Of a stretch of 64,000 bases of DNA, positions 48,736 to 57,934 are shown in pieces (position 1 is the stretch's first letter; the number at the start of each line of letters is the position of its first letter). The stretch is from Guopingia tenuis (lineage in GTDB: Bacteria > Bacillota > Clostridia > Christensenellales > Christensenellaceae). The DNA is taken from assembly GCF_014384805.1 (NCBI RefSeq), contig NZ_JACRSS010000004.1, positions 62,001-126,000 on the forward strand, given 5' to 3'. The position numbers were made by a program, and so were the translations under genes. The notes under the pieces were generated by a model, which was given only the letters and a program-made list of their open reading frames with translations, was not told where the DNA came from and did not search any database.

Positions 48736-49018
48736 AAAAACCTCTCCTTTGAAAATGAGATGGAACATCCGCTCTCCGGGAGAACCGGAAAGCGGAGCAG
48801 CTGCGGCATGTCGTGGAAGTTCCCTGGGGGATATGGATATTCTTCCAGCGATTCAAGAGGATACCGTTAAGCTCTTTTTGCATCTTGGGTGTTTCATACA
48901 TCCGCAATGCTCTGGAATAAAACCGGATTGGGATAGGACAGATCAGCCACCGGCCCAAACCAAGCCGTTTTCTTCGTCCGGGAGAAAATGATATGCCGTG
49001 TCCCTCCGAATCTATCCG
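48736..49018 (-). other. Gap between rapZ and whiA where yvcK is expected
   Basis: 283 bases with no recognisable gene. One frame stays open for 80-90 codons on the minus strand without a ribosome site. A short protein-like stretch in another frame ends at a stop after about 20 codons. It may be a decayed gene; similarity to YvcK is not visible. Confidence 0.35.
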
Positions 49019-49909
49019 TCAATTATGGGTGGGGAAACGGCTCACGATGGAAGCCTGCTCCAAATTCAAATCCCGATGCTCAATGGTGACGCGGTTGCCC
49101 TTCTTTTGCAGACGGGCATAAAGCTCCTCGCCGATAACCACGCTGCGGTGCATGCCGCCCGTGCAGCCGATGGCGATGACCAGCTGCTTTTTATCCTGTT
49201 CCAGATAACAGGGGCAGAGATAGGTGACGAAATTGGTCACCTGGGTGAGAAAATACTGCGCCGCGTCAAAGCTCAAAACATAGTCCCGTACCTTTTCCGT
49301 CAGGCCGGAATTGGTCTTGAGATCGTCCAGATAAAAGGGGTTGGGCAGGAAGCGCATGTCAAAGACCAGGTCGGCGTCAATGGGAATGCCGCGCTTATAG
49401 CCAAAGGTGATGACGGAAATCAGAAGCCGTTTGTCCCTCTCCTGGCTATAGCGGCGCTCAAGAACCGAAGAGAGAGCGCGGACAGTATAGGTGCTGGTGT
49501 CGATTACTGTGTTGGCCATCTCCTTGATGCGCTGAAGCTTTTCCCGCTCGGTCAGAATGCCCGAGAGGATATTGCCGCTCCCGGAGACCGGATGCCGCCG
49601 CCGGGTCTGGGTGAACCGACTGACGATGGCCTTATCCGAGGCGTCCAGAAACAGGATATCCAGGTTCAAGTTCATCTGCTTTAGCTGATCGATGGCTTCA
49701 TAAACCGAATCAAACATATCGCCCATTCGCATATCCGCCACAACCGCCACATTTTCCAGCGGCACCGCCCGGTTTTGACAGAGACGGGCGAAATCCGGAA
49801 TGAGCTGCGGGGGAATATTGTCTGCGCAGAAATACCCGAGATCCTCCATGATTTTCAGGGCGGAGGAGCGCCCGGCGCCGGAAAGCCCGGTGATAATGGT
49901 AAAATTCAT
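49019..49909 (-). CDS. rapZ: RNase adapter / nucleotide-binding protein RapZ
   Basis: P-loop protein of the YvcJ/RapZ family, 296 residues. Walker A is ITGLSGAGRSS near the N-terminus, followed by GYFCADNIPPQLIP and the C-terminal IGCTGGMHRSVVIGEELYARL, which binds GlcN6P in E. coli RapZ. In Gram-positives its role includes competence and nucleotide sensing. AAGGAGGTAC precedes the ATG at 49909. Located between murB and whiA, as in many Clostridia. Confidence 0.96.
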   Translation of the reverse strand: MNFTIITGLSGAGRSSALKIMEDLGYFCADNIPPQLIPDFARLCQNRAVPLENVAVVADMRMGDMFDSVYEAIDQLKQMNLNLDILFLDASDKAIVSRFTQTRRRHPVSGSGNILSGILTEREKLQRIKEMANTVIDTSTYTVRALSSVLERRYSQERDKRLLISVITFGYKRGIPIDADLVFDMRFLPNPFYLDDLKTNSGLTEKVRDYVLSFDAAQYFLTQVTNFVTYLCPCYLEQDKKQLVIAIGCTGGMHRSVVIGEELYARLQKKGNRVTIEHRDLNLEQASIVSRFPTHN

Positions 49910-50022
49910 GCTGCTGTACCTCCTTGGATGCGGCGATGGCTGGGCAAATCCCGAAGAAAACCCAGGGGCTGGATAAGATGGAAAGCCGGGACACGGCGCG
50001 AGGGCATGTCCGGCAAAGAAAA

Positions 50023-50940
50023 CTATTGAAAATTCTCCGCTCCCTCGCCGATAATGCGGACCTCCCGCTCCAGTCGGACACCGGAGGCGGCATAGACCCG
50101 TTCCTGAACGGCGGCGATCACCTGCAAAAGCTGGGCGGAGGTGGCGCTGCCGCGGTTGATGACAAACCCGGCATGCTTCTGGGAAACCTGGGCGTCCCCC
50201 ACGGAAAAGCCCTTGAGGCCGGCTGCCTGGATGAGCGCTCCGGCATACTGCCCCGGAGGACGCTTGAACGTGCTTCCTGCGCTGGCAAATTCCAGAGGCT
50301 GCTTGGCCTTGCGCCGGGCGTTATATTCCTGCATCTGCCTGCGGGCGGCATCCGTATCTCCCCGGGAAAGGGAAAAATGCGCCTCCAGAATGATATAGGG
50401 CTGTTCCATAAAGATGCTGTGGCGATAGGAAAACTGCATCTGTTTCCGGGTGAGGGTGCAGAGCTGAAAGTTTTCATCGAGGCAGAGCGTGCTCTCCAAA
50501 TGGGGCGCCAGCTCGCCGCCATAGGCTCCGGCGTTCATATAGACGCCGCCGCCCACGGTTCCCGGAATCCCTCCGGCGAACTCCAGGCCGACATATCCCC
50601 GGTTGAGGGAGAAAATTACAAGAGAGGACAGGCGCGCCCCGGCCTGGGAGACGATTTTGCCTTCCCGTTCCTCCAATTTGGCAAAAGCACCGCCCAAATG
50701 GATCACGGCACCCCGGATGCCCGCATCCGTGACAAGAACATTGGACCCATTCCCTAAAAGGACAAAAGGGAGTTGCTCCCGGGAAAACAGACGCAGGACA
50801 AAAATAAGCTGTTCGATGCTTTGGGGCTCCACAAGAAGATCGGCAGGGCCGCCGGTTTTGAAGGTGGTATATTCCCGCATGGGAGCGTGAAGGCGCGGGG
50901 AAATATGCTGTTCATAAAGCGCCTCGAGAATTTTCTGCAT
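50023..50940 (-). CDS. murB: UDP-N-acetylmuramate dehydrogenase
   Basis: FAD enzyme making UDP-MurNAc for peptidoglycan. 305 residues, type II MurB. FAD-binding YTTFKTGGPADLLVEP and LGNGSNVLVTDAGIRG, then GLEFAGGIPGTVGGGVYMNAGAYGGE, the proton-donor Ser in ASAGSTFKRPPG and a C-terminal Glu in LEREVRIIGE. AAAGGGGG lies seven bases before the ATG. Upstream of rapZ on the same strand. Confidence 0.97.
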   Translation of the reverse strand: MQKILEALYEQHISPRLHAPMREYTTFKTGGPADLLVEPQSIEQLIFVLRLFSREQLPFVLLGNGSNVLVTDAGIRGAVIHLGGAFAKLEEREGKIVSQAGARLSSLVIFSLNRGYVGLEFAGGIPGTVGGGVYMNAGAYGGELAPHLESTLCLDENFQLCTLTRKQMQFSYRHSIFMEQPYIILEAHFSLSRGDTDAARRQMQEYNARRKAKQPLEFASAGSTFKRPPGQYAGALIQAAGLKGFSVGDAQVSQKHAGFVINRGSATSAQLLQVIAAVQERVYAASGVRLEREVRIIGEGAENFQ

Positions 50941-50997
50941 GCTGCCGCCCCCTTTGCTGTTGCTTTCTTATGTTTTATTGTACACGAAGGCGGGCAT

Positions 50998-52191
50998 TTA
51001 TTCAACACGCCCAAACAGGAGATTTCGTGACTTTTCTTTGAAATTTTTGTCACCGGCGAGGGCAGTGTCCAATGCGGCGTCCACCTCTTTTTGATTTGCG
51101 GCCAGAAGGAAGTTATTGGGAATATTGCCATCGGCGCCAAGAGCCGCATACTCCTCCAGATACAGCGTTTGGCCTTCATATACCCCTTCCTGAGATGTAA
51201 CCGGCAGCATTTTCATGCCTTCCACGGCCTTTTGGGCCTTTTCCGAGAGAAGCTGCTGGGCAAAATCCAGGCCCGCCGTATATTTGGCGGAATCCTCCGT
51301 GGCCATCAGGCCGATCATCTGCACCATATCCGAATAGCTGGAAATAGAATAATTGGAGAGGCTCAGGGAATTGGCCCGCTGGTCGGAAAAAAGCTGTTCA
51401 TATTCTGCGGCGGGGCAGAGATGCATGGCGGATTTTCCCGAAAGAAACATTTCCCGGCCACCGTCCTCCGCGATGGGAAAAGCGCCGAGAGGCGTATCCA
51501 GGGGAAGGTCGCCTTCCAGCCAATCCTCCCCGGAAGCGGCTGTTTTGAGCCAGAGAAGCGCGGCTTTGGGATGCAACCCGGAAGTGACCGTGAGAGAAAG
51601 GGGGAGAATCTGCTGGTCGTCCACCGTAAAAGAGAGGCGGGAGAGGGCGGCGATGAAGTTTTCATAGGAAATTCCGCTGTCCAATGGCGTGGGGACATCC
51701 TGGGCCGCAAACAGATCCTGGTTGCAGGCAAGGGTATAGAAATCCGCCATATAGGGATAGGCATAGCAATCGTTATCCTGGCTGCCGCAATCGGCATAGG
51801 CAGGGAGAAGGCTCTCCGCGGCGGGAAGCCGGGAAAAATCCGCGGCATTGCCCATGAATCCCAGGGGGAAGGAGCAGAGGTCCGGGCGCTCCCCGGCGGC
51901 CAGCTTTTTTTCCGCCTCTTCGGGCGTCAGGGGAACAAGATCGATAAAGACATAGGGATGCTGTTTTTCAAAGGAGCGGATCTGGGAGCGGAGGAAGGAG
52001 ACGCCGCTGGTCCCGCCGGTTTTGAAGGAAACGATATGCCAGAGAGTGAGGGAGCCGCGATACTGCTCCCTCTGCTTCTGCTCCCGGATGGTATAGGTAT
52101 TTTTATGAACGCCGCCCACGATAAAGGCGGGAGACAGCACGAGGAATGCCAGACAGGCAAAGCATAAAAAAAGAGTAAAAGCTTTTTTCAC
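50998..52191 (-). CDS. Extracellular solute-binding protein (orphan)
   Basis: 397 residues. An N-terminal signal or anchor (about residues 3-26, AFTLFLCFACLAFLVLSPAFIVGG) without a clear lipobox, then a family-1 periplasmic-binding fold: GSLTLWHIVSF, QIRSFEKQHPYVFIDLVPLTPEEAEKKL and LPLSLTVTSG...MFLSGKSAM, as in sugar-binding proteins. No permease or ATPase gene is adjacent. GTG start at 52191; an inverted repeat with T tract brackets the start. Ligand unknown; its place between hprK and murB suggests a sensing role tied to carbon or cell-wall control. Confidence 0.75.
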   Translation of the reverse strand: MKKAFTLFLCFACLAFLVLSPAFIVGGVHKNTYTIREQKQREQYRGSLTLWHIVSFKTGGTSGVSFLRSQIRSFEKQHPYVFIDLVPLTPEEAEKKLAAGERPDLCSFPLGFMGNAADFSRLPAAESLLPAYADCGSQDNDCYAYPYMADFYTLACNQDLFAAQDVPTPLDSGISYENFIAALSRLSFTVDDQQILPLSLTVTSGLHPKAALLWLKTAASGEDWLEGDLPLDTPLGAFPIAEDGGREMFLSGKSAMHLCPAAEYEQLFSDQRANSLSLSNYSISSYSDMVQMIGLMATEDSAKYTAGLDFAQQLLSEKAQKAVEGMKMLPVTSQEGVYEGQTLYLEEYAALGADGNIPNNFLLAANQKEVDAALDTALAGDKNFKEKSRNLLFGRVE

Positions 52192-52225
52192 GAGGACTCA
52201 CTCCCAAGAATCAGACTTTTACTCT
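52166..52225 (-). terminator. Terminator-like hairpin spanning the solute-binding protein start
   Basis: A perfect 10-bp inverted repeat AGAGTAAAAG/CTTTTACTCT (52225-52216 with 52181-52172, minus strand) is followed by six T. It holds the ribosome site and GTG start in its 34-base loop and lies 34 bases after the hprK stop. It could end hprK transcripts or gate the downstream gene. Confidence 0.5.
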
Positions 52226-52258
52226 AAATATATTGGCTGGTTCTGTTTTTTAGACGCG

Positions 52259-53173
52259 TCAGCCCAAAAGCTCCAGCATCTTCTGGTCGAGATTGGCCGT
52301 GGCGTCGTGGCCCAGGCTCTTCAGGCGGAAGTTCATGGCCGCCACTTCCAAAATGATGGCGATATTCCGGCCCGGCCGCACGGGGATGGTGATTTTGGGC
52401 ACCTTGACCCCGAGAAGGGTCACATAATCTTCTGCCATGCCGATCCGGTCGATATCTTTCACATCGCCCAGCTCCAGATGCACGCAGAGACTGATGGTTT
52501 TGTCAACCATGACGGCGCCCATGCCATAGAGCACGGAAACATCGATGAGGCCGATTCCGCGGATTTCCATGAGATGCCGGATGACATCCGGCGAGCTTCC
52601 CACCAGATGATTGTCGGAAATTTTGCGGATTTCCACCACGTCGTCCGCCACCAGACGGTGGCCGCGCTTGACCAGCTCCAGGGCGGTTTCGCTCTTGCCC
52701 ACGCCGGATTCGCCGGTGATGAAAATGCCGATGCCGTATACGTCCATCAGGCCGCCGTGGCGGGCGATGCTGGGAGCCAGCTCATTATCCAGAAACAGCG
52801 TCGTCATATGCGAGAGCTTTGTGGTGGTGAGGCCGGACATAAGAACAGGAACGTCATAGGTTTCCGCGATCTCGAGAAAATCGTCGGGCGGCGTCAGGTT
52901 CCGGGCAATGAGCACGCCGGGAATGGGATAGCTGAAATACGTTTCCAGACGCTCTCGCCGCACTTCGGGGGAGAGATCCTGCAAATAGGTCATCTCGGCC
53001 ATGCCAAAAAGCTGGATCCGCTCGACGGCGAAATATTCAAAGAAGCCGCACATCTGCAGGCCCGGCCGGTTCAGATCGCTGGTGTCGATCTCCATATGCT
53101 CCCGGTCGCCCAGATAGAGGGGCGTGAGGCCCAGCTCATCGATGAGTTTTTGAATTTTGATGGATCGCTTCAT
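52259..53173 (-). CDS. hprK: HPr kinase/phosphorylase
   Basis: Bifunctional sensor that phosphorylates or dephosphorylates Ser46 of HPr/Crh according to ATP, fructose-bisphosphate and Pi. About 304 residues. Walker A in GIFITGESGVGKSETALEL, then RLVADDVVEI, the HPrK signature MEIRGIGLIDV and the C-terminal VPVRPGRN-like KITIPVRPGRNIA. The ATG at 53173 has GGGAG eight bases upstream; a GTG at 53182 is less likely. A substrate, the Crh-like protein, is encoded 6 kb downstream. No ptsH or ccpA is in the window. Confidence 0.96.
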   Translation of the reverse strand: MKRSIKIQKLIDELGLTPLYLGDREHMEIDTSDLNRPGLQMCGFFEYFAVERIQLFGMAEMTYLQDLSPEVRRERLETYFSYPIPGVLIARNLTPPDDFLEIAETYDVPVLMSGLTTTKLSHMTTLFLDNELAPSIARHGGLMDVYGIGIFITGESGVGKSETALELVKRGHRLVADDVVEIRKISDNHLVGSSPDVIRHLMEIRGIGLIDVSVLYGMGAVMVDKTISLCVHLELGDVKDIDRIGMAEDYVTLLGVKVPKITIPVRPGRNIAIILEVAAMNFRLKSLGHDATANLDQKMLELLG

Positions 53174-53185
53174 GATTGGCACTCC

Positions 53186-53983
53186 CTATTTTTCAAAGAT
53201 GAATTTGTCGATGATTTCCTTGATGGCGTCGTGGTCGTTGTCTGCCGCGGCGACATAATCGGAAATTTCCTTGATCTCGTCGATGGCGTTGCCCACCGCC
53301 GCACCTACGCCGGCATATTTGATCATGCTGGCGTCGATCTGGTTATCGCCCACGGCGATCATCTGGCTTTTATCGATGCCATAGTATTCCGAAAGGGCCT
53401 TCAAAGCTCCGCCTTTGGTGGCCGCCGGGTTGTTGAACTCCAAAAAGATGGGTTTGGAACGCCCAATGTTCAGATGCGGGAACCGTTCCCTGAAGATCGG
53501 CTGAATGCGGGCGGTTGTGGCCTCGTCGTTGATCATGAGGATTTTGGGAGTATAGATGTCTTTCATCTCCCGCAGGTTGGGAACCAGACGGTCGCCAAAG
53601 CCGCAGACGCTCTTGTAGTAATCCGAATATTCCGTGTGCTTTTCGTAGCAGAAGTGGTTGTCGATATAGACGTGCACATACACGCCCAGCTCATGGGCCA
53701 GCTCCAAGATTGCGGAGGTATCCTCTGGCTCGATGGGGCAGGAGGAAATCTCCCTTCCCTGATGATCCACCACCTGGGCGCCGCTGCAGCAGATGCTGGC
53801 GTCCTGAAGGGCCAGCTCGTCATAAAGCCGTTTCAGGCTGATAAACAGCCGCCCGGAGGCCAGGATTACCTTCACGCCCGCCTTCATGGCCCGAGCGATG
53901 GCCTCGGCATTGCCCGGCGTGATCTTGCGGTCGTTGTTCAGTAAAGTGTCGTCGATATCCAATGCAATGAGTTTATAATCCAT
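53186..53983 (-). CDS. Cof-type HAD-IIB family hydrolase
   Basis: Sugar-phosphate phosphatase-like enzyme of 265 residues. HAD motif I LIALDIDDTLL (nucleophile Asp and general acid Asp), motif II ILASGR, motif III Lys in NPAATKGGALKAL and motif IV VGDNQIDASMIKYAG. The large C2B cap marks the IIB group. Adjacent, 12 bases before hprK, suggesting a common transcript; substrate unknown. Confidence 0.9.
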   Translation of the reverse strand: MDYKLIALDIDDTLLNNDRKITPGNAEAIARAMKAGVKVILASGRLFISLKRLYDELALQDASICCSGAQVVDHQGREISSCPIEPEDTSAILELAHELGVYVHVYIDNHFCYEKHTEYSDYYKSVCGFGDRLVPNLREMKDIYTPKILMINDEATTARIQPIFRERFPHLNIGRSKPIFLEFNNPAATKGGALKALSEYYGIDKSQMIAVGDNQIDASMIKYAGVGAAVGNAIDEIKEISDYVAAADNDHDAIKEIIDKFIFEK

Positions 53984-54094
53984 AGGTTCCTTCCATCCAT
54001 ATATCCTTGTTCATTGATGCTTTCATTATAAACGCGGGGGGCAGGGAATGCAAATACTTTTTCGCGGGGGGCTGGAAAAAAAACTGGTTTCCGA

Positions 54095-54100
54095 TATAAT
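54095..54100 (+). promoter_or_regulatory. Candidate -10 of the dnaE promoter
   Basis: TATAAT at 54095-54100, 30 bases before the start, with only a weak CTGGAA at the -35 position (54072-54077). Confidence 0.45.
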
Positions 54101-54130
54101 AGAAAATAGAGAAATATGGAGGAGACGAAT

Positions 54131-57100
54131 TTGAAGGATTTTGTGCATCTGCATGTTCATAGCGAATACAGCCTGCTGGACGGCGCATCCCGCATCAGCG
54201 ACCTGATCTCCCGGGCGAAGGAGCTGGGGCAGAAGGCCATTGCCATCACGGATCACGGCGCCATGTACGGTGTGGTGGATTTTTACCTGGAGGCAAAGAA
54301 GCAGGGCGTGAAGCCGCTTCTGGGATGCGAGCTTTATATCGTCCAGGGGGATCTCCATGAAAAGTCGACGGCGGCCCGGGAATATGCCCATCTGGTGGTT
54401 CTGGCAAAAGATAACGAGGGGTATAAAAACCTGATGCGCCTCTGCTCCATCGGATTTGTGGAGGGCTATTACTATAAGCCCCGGGTGGATTACGACACGC
54501 TCCGCAAATATGCGGGAGGGCTGGTCTGCCTTTCCGCCTGCATTGCGGGCGATGTGCCCGCGCATCTGCTGCGGGGGGAGAAAAACGAGGCATACCGCAT
54601 TGCCGGCGAACTGAAGGACATGTTCGGCGAGGATTTCTATATTGAGCTTCAGGATCACGGCCTGGCCGAACAGAAGCGGGTGAACCCGCTGCTGATCGAG
54701 TTGGCGCGGGATCTGGGCATCAAGATGGTTGTCACCAACGACCTGCACTATGTCCGCAAAGAGGACGCCAAGGCGCAGGATATCCTCATGTGCCTGCAAA
54801 TGGGGCGGACGCTGGACGAGGGCGGCCTGTTCGAAACCCAGGAATTTTATCTGAAATCGGCGGACGAGATGGAGGCGCTGTTCCCCCATATGCCCGAGCT
54901 GATGGAAAACACCCTGGAGGTGGCGGAAAAGTGCAATGTGGAGCTGGAACTGGGCAAAACCCACCTGCCGAATTTTGATGTTCCGCCGGAGTTTCCCTCC
55001 CATGAAAGCTATCTGGAGCATCTCACCCGGCAGGGCATTGCCGAGCGGTACGCCGATCCGGCGGCGGTGGAGGAACGGCTGCGCTTCGAGTTGGATACCA
55101 TCAACAACATGGGGTTCACGGATTATTTTCTCATCGTCTGGGACTATGTCCATTTTGCCAAGACCCATGGCATCGTCGTGGGCCCGGGTCGGGGCAGCGC
55201 GGCGGGAAGCATCGTCGCCTATGCCCTCAAAATCACGGATATTGACCCCATTGAATATAACCTGCTGTTTGAACGGTTCCTGAATCCGGGGCGTGTGAGC
55301 ATGCCGGATATCGATATTGACTTCTGCATTGAACGCCGCGGCGAGGTCATTGACTATGTCGTATCCAAATATGGGGAGGACCATGTGGCCCAGATCATCA
55401 CTTTCGGCACGCTCGGGGCCAAGCAGGTGGTGCGGGACGTGGCGCGGGTCATGCGCATCCCGATCCCCGAGGCCAACCGGATCGCCAAGATGATTCCCTT
55501 TGCCCTCAAAATGACCATCGCCCGGGCGATGAAGGAAAATCCCAAATTAAAACAGGAATATGACAACAATCCCGAAGTCCGGGAATGGCTGGATATGGCT
55601 ATGAAATTGGAGGGGCTGCCCCGCCAGAGCTCGACGCATGCGGCAGGCGTGGTGATCTCCAAGGATCCCATCACGGAATATGCGCCGCTTTCCCGCAACA
55701 AAAAGGATGAGTCCATTACCACCCAGTATACCATGAACAACATTTCCGATCTGGGCCTTTTAAAGATGGATTTTCTGGGGCTTCGGACGCTGACGGTGAT
55801 CCGGGATACCGTTGCGATGGTGAAGGAAAACCGGGGCGTTGTATTGGACATGCAGAATCTGCCCATGGACGACCCGAAGGTATATGAGCTGATTTCCTCG
55901 GGAGAGACGGACGGCATTTTCCAGCTGGAAAGCGACGGCATGCGCTCCCTCATGACCCGGCTCAAGCCGGAAAACCTGGGGGATATCATGGTGGGGATTT
56001 CCCTGTTCCGGCCGGGCCCGATGTCCAAGATTCCGGATTATATCGAATATAAAAACCACCCGGAGCGGGTGAAATATGCCCATCCCATGCTGGAAAAATC
56101 CCTGAAGGATACCTATGGCTGCATGGTATATCAGGAGCAGGTCATGGAGATCGTCCGGGATATGGCGGGATATTCCCTCGCCCGAAGCGACGATGTCCGC
56201 CGCACCATGTCCAAAAAGAAGGTGGAGGCCATGGAGCGGGAACGGAAAATCTTTATCTATGGCGGCGACGGCGTGGACGGCGCCATCAAACGGGGCGTCA
56301 GCGAAAAGGTGGCGACGGAAATTTTCGACCAGATGATGGATTTCGCCCAATATGCCTTCAACAAGTCCCATGCCTGCGCCTATGCCGTGGTGGCCTATCA
56401 GACGGCTTTTTTGAAATGCTATTATGAGGCCGAGTTCATGACGGCGCTTCTCAACAGCTTTATCTCCAATTCGGATAAGCTGGCCCACTATATGCGCTAT
56501 ATCAAGCAGACGGGCATTAAAATTCTTCTGCCGGATATCAACCGCTCAAAAAAGCTGTTTTCCGTCGAGGGGGAAAATATCCGTTTTGGTCTTTCGGCGC
56601 TGACCAATGTGGGGGATTCCATCGGTGCGGTCTATGAGGAGCGGGAGAAAAACGGGGATTATGCGGATTTCGAGGACTTTGTCCGCCGCAATACCCACGC
56701 GGTCAACAAATCCCAACTGGAATCCCTGATCCTCTCGGGCTGCTTTGACAGCACGGGGGCGCGCCGCTCCCAGCTGATGGCGGTGTATGAGACGATTTAT
56801 AAAAACGCCCAGGCGGACAGCCGGCTGGCGGAAAGCGGGCAAATGAGTCTGTTTGCCTTTGGGGATGAGCCGGTGCAGGCGGCCAAAACGGCGCTGCCGG
56901 ATATCCCGGAATACGACATGAAAACCAAGCTCACCCTGGAAAAGAACAAGGCGGGGCTGTATCTGAGCGGCCATCCTCTGGAGGAATATGCCGGGGCGCT
57001 CAAGGGCCGGCGGGGAATCGGCGATATCCTGGAGGCTCGAAACAGCGAGGAAAAGGCGGAATACTACGACGGGCGCAGCGTGGAGGTGCTGGGGATTTTT

Positions 57101-57571
57101 ACCAGCCTGCGGGTGCGTTCCACCAAGCAGACCCGCCAGCAGATGGCCAGCGGGAACCTGGAGGACATGGAAGGAACCATCGGCGTCACGATTTTCCCGC
57201 GGATCTATGCCAAATATGAGGAGCTAGTGCGCACGGACGAGCCACTCATTGTCCGCGGACATGTGGCGATCAGCGAGAGCGTTCCCGAGATTGTGGCGGA
57301 TGAAATTCTGGAATACGAGGAAGGAAGCCTTTCCGGCGGCGAAACCGGCGAAAAATGCTTCTACCTGCGGGTGTGGGAGGAGGACCCGGCGCTTCTGGCA
57401 GTGATCCGCCGCTGGGCCGAGCGGTATCCCGGGGAGCAGGAGATCCGCATTTTTGCAAAAAAGAGCGGGAAGCTCTATGCCCTGGGCCGGGAATACCTGG
57501 CGGCCAACACCCGGGGCGCCTTGGAGGAGATGCGCACGCTGCTGGGCGGGGAGAACGTCCTGGTTGTGTGA
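54131..57571 (+). CDS. dnaE: DNA polymerase III subunit alpha
   Basis: Replicative polymerase of the C family, about 1146 residues. N-terminal PHP domain (FVHLHVHSEYSLLDGASRI, ITDHGAMYGV), palm with GPGRGSAAGSIVAYAL and the catalytic Asp pair in MPDIDIDFC, further Asp region in the TDGIFQLES part, then fingers, HhH (AFNKSHACAYAVVAYQTAFLK) and OB domain. No proofreading exonuclease insert, so this is DnaE not PolC. I choose TTG at 54131: GGAGGAG (54118-54124) sits six bases before it and overlaps the in-frame ATG at 54116, which therefore has no site of its own. dnaE beside pfkA is a common clostridial order. Confidence 0.96.
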   Translation: MKDFVHLHVHSEYSLLDGASRISDLISRAKELGQKAIAITDHGAMYGVVDFYLEAKKQGVKPLLGCELYIVQGDLHEKSTAAREYAHLVVLAKDNEGYKNLMRLCSIGFVEGYYYKPRVDYDTLRKYAGGLVCLSACIAGDVPAHLLRGEKNEAYRIAGELKDMFGEDFYIELQDHGLAEQKRVNPLLIELARDLGIKMVVTNDLHYVRKEDAKAQDILMCLQMGRTLDEGGLFETQEFYLKSADEMEALFPHMPELMENTLEVAEKCNVELELGKTHLPNFDVPPEFPSHESYLEHLTRQGIAERYADPAAVEERLRFELDTINNMGFTDYFLIVWDYVHFAKTHGIVVGPGRGSAAGSIVAYALKITDIDPIEYNLLFERFLNPGRVSMPDIDIDFCIERRGEVIDYVVSKYGEDHVAQIITFGTLGAKQVVRDVARVMRIPIPEANRIAKMIPFALKMTIARAMKENPKLKQEYDNNPEVREWLDMAMKLEGLPRQSSTHAAGVVISKDPITEYAPLSRNKKDESITTQYTMNNISDLGLLKMDFLGLRTLTVIRDTVAMVKENRGVVLDMQNLPMDDPKVYELISSGETDGIFQLESDGMRSLMTRLKPENLGDIMVGISLFRPGPMSKIPDYIEYKNHPERVKYAHPMLEKSLKDTYGCMVYQEQVMEIVRDMAGYSLARSDDVRRTMSKKKVEAMERERKIFIYGGDGVDGAIKRGVSEKVATEIFDQMMDFAQYAFNKSHACAYAVVAYQTAFLKCYYEAEFMTALLNSFISNSDKLAHYMRYIKQTGIKILLPDINRSKKLFSVEGENIRFGLSALTNVGDSIGAVYEEREKNGDYADFEDFVRRNTHAVNKSQLESLILSGCFDSTGARRSQLMAVYETIYKNAQADSRLAESGQMSLFAFGDEPVQAAKTALPDIPEYDMKTKLTLEKNKAGLYLSGHPLEEYAGALKGRRGIGDILEARNSEEKAEYYDGRSVEVLGIFTSLRVRSTKQTRQQMASGNLEDMEGTIGVTIFPRIYAKYEELVRTDEPLIVRGHVAISESVPEIVADEILEYEEGSLSGGETGEKCFYLRVWEEDPALLAVIRRWAERYPGEQEIRIFAKKSGKLYALGREYLAANTRGALEEMRTLLGGENVLVV

Positions 57572-57590
57572 AATGTAAAGCAGTTTTCTG

Positions 57591-57619
57591 TTGCGCGAAA
57601 AAAAGCGATATGATAGAAT
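57591..57619 (+). promoter_or_regulatory. Promoter of mtrB
   Basis: TTGCGC (57591-57596), 17-base spacer, TAGAAT (57614-57619), 37 bases before the mtrB start. Confidence 0.6.
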
Positions 57620-57656
57620 GAAAAAAACAGGATAAAAAGGAAGGAGTGTGGTTGCC

Positions 57657-57893
57657 ATGGGGCCTGAAAATGGGGAGTTCATCGTCGTGAAGGCATTGGA
57701 AGACGGCGTGAACTTTATCGGCATGACCCGGGGGCGCGACACTCGCCTGCAGCATACGGAAAAGCTGGACGCGGGGGAAGTGATTCTCGCCCAGTTTACG
57801 GAAAACATTTCTGCAATCAAAATCAAGGGACGCGCTATGATCTTGACCAAACATGGCTCCCTGCTTGCAGGGAGAGAGGAGGAAGGAGAATAA
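57657..57893 (+). CDS. mtrB: Tryptophan RNA-binding attenuation protein (TRAP, MtrB)
   Basis: 78 residues closely matching Bacillus TRAP: FIVVKALEDGVNFIGMTRG, DTRLQHTEKLDAGEVILAQF and TENISAIKIKGRAMI. The tryptophan-contact Thr of TRG and of RDT, and the RNA-contact Glu-Lys of TEKL and Lys of AIK are kept; Arg58 of Bacillus is Lys here. TRAP forms an 11-mer ring that binds (G/U)AG repeats when loaded with tryptophan. The ATG at 57657 lies 10 bases after AAGGAG. No trp gene is nearby, so its target must lie elsewhere. It has its own promoter and leads into pfkA. Confidence 0.92.
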   Translation: MGPENGEFIVVKALEDGVNFIGMTRGRDTRLQHTEKLDAGEVILAQFTENISAIKIKGRAMILTKHGSLLAGREEEGE

Positions 57894-57934
57894 CGAAGTC
57901 CCGCCGAGGAAAAATAGAAGAGGGGGCGTCGTTT

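Noticed and set aside
48719..48958. 79-codon open frame in the rapZ-whiA gap
   Set aside because: No ribosome site, unusual composition, and it overlaps the whiA start and its ribosome site.
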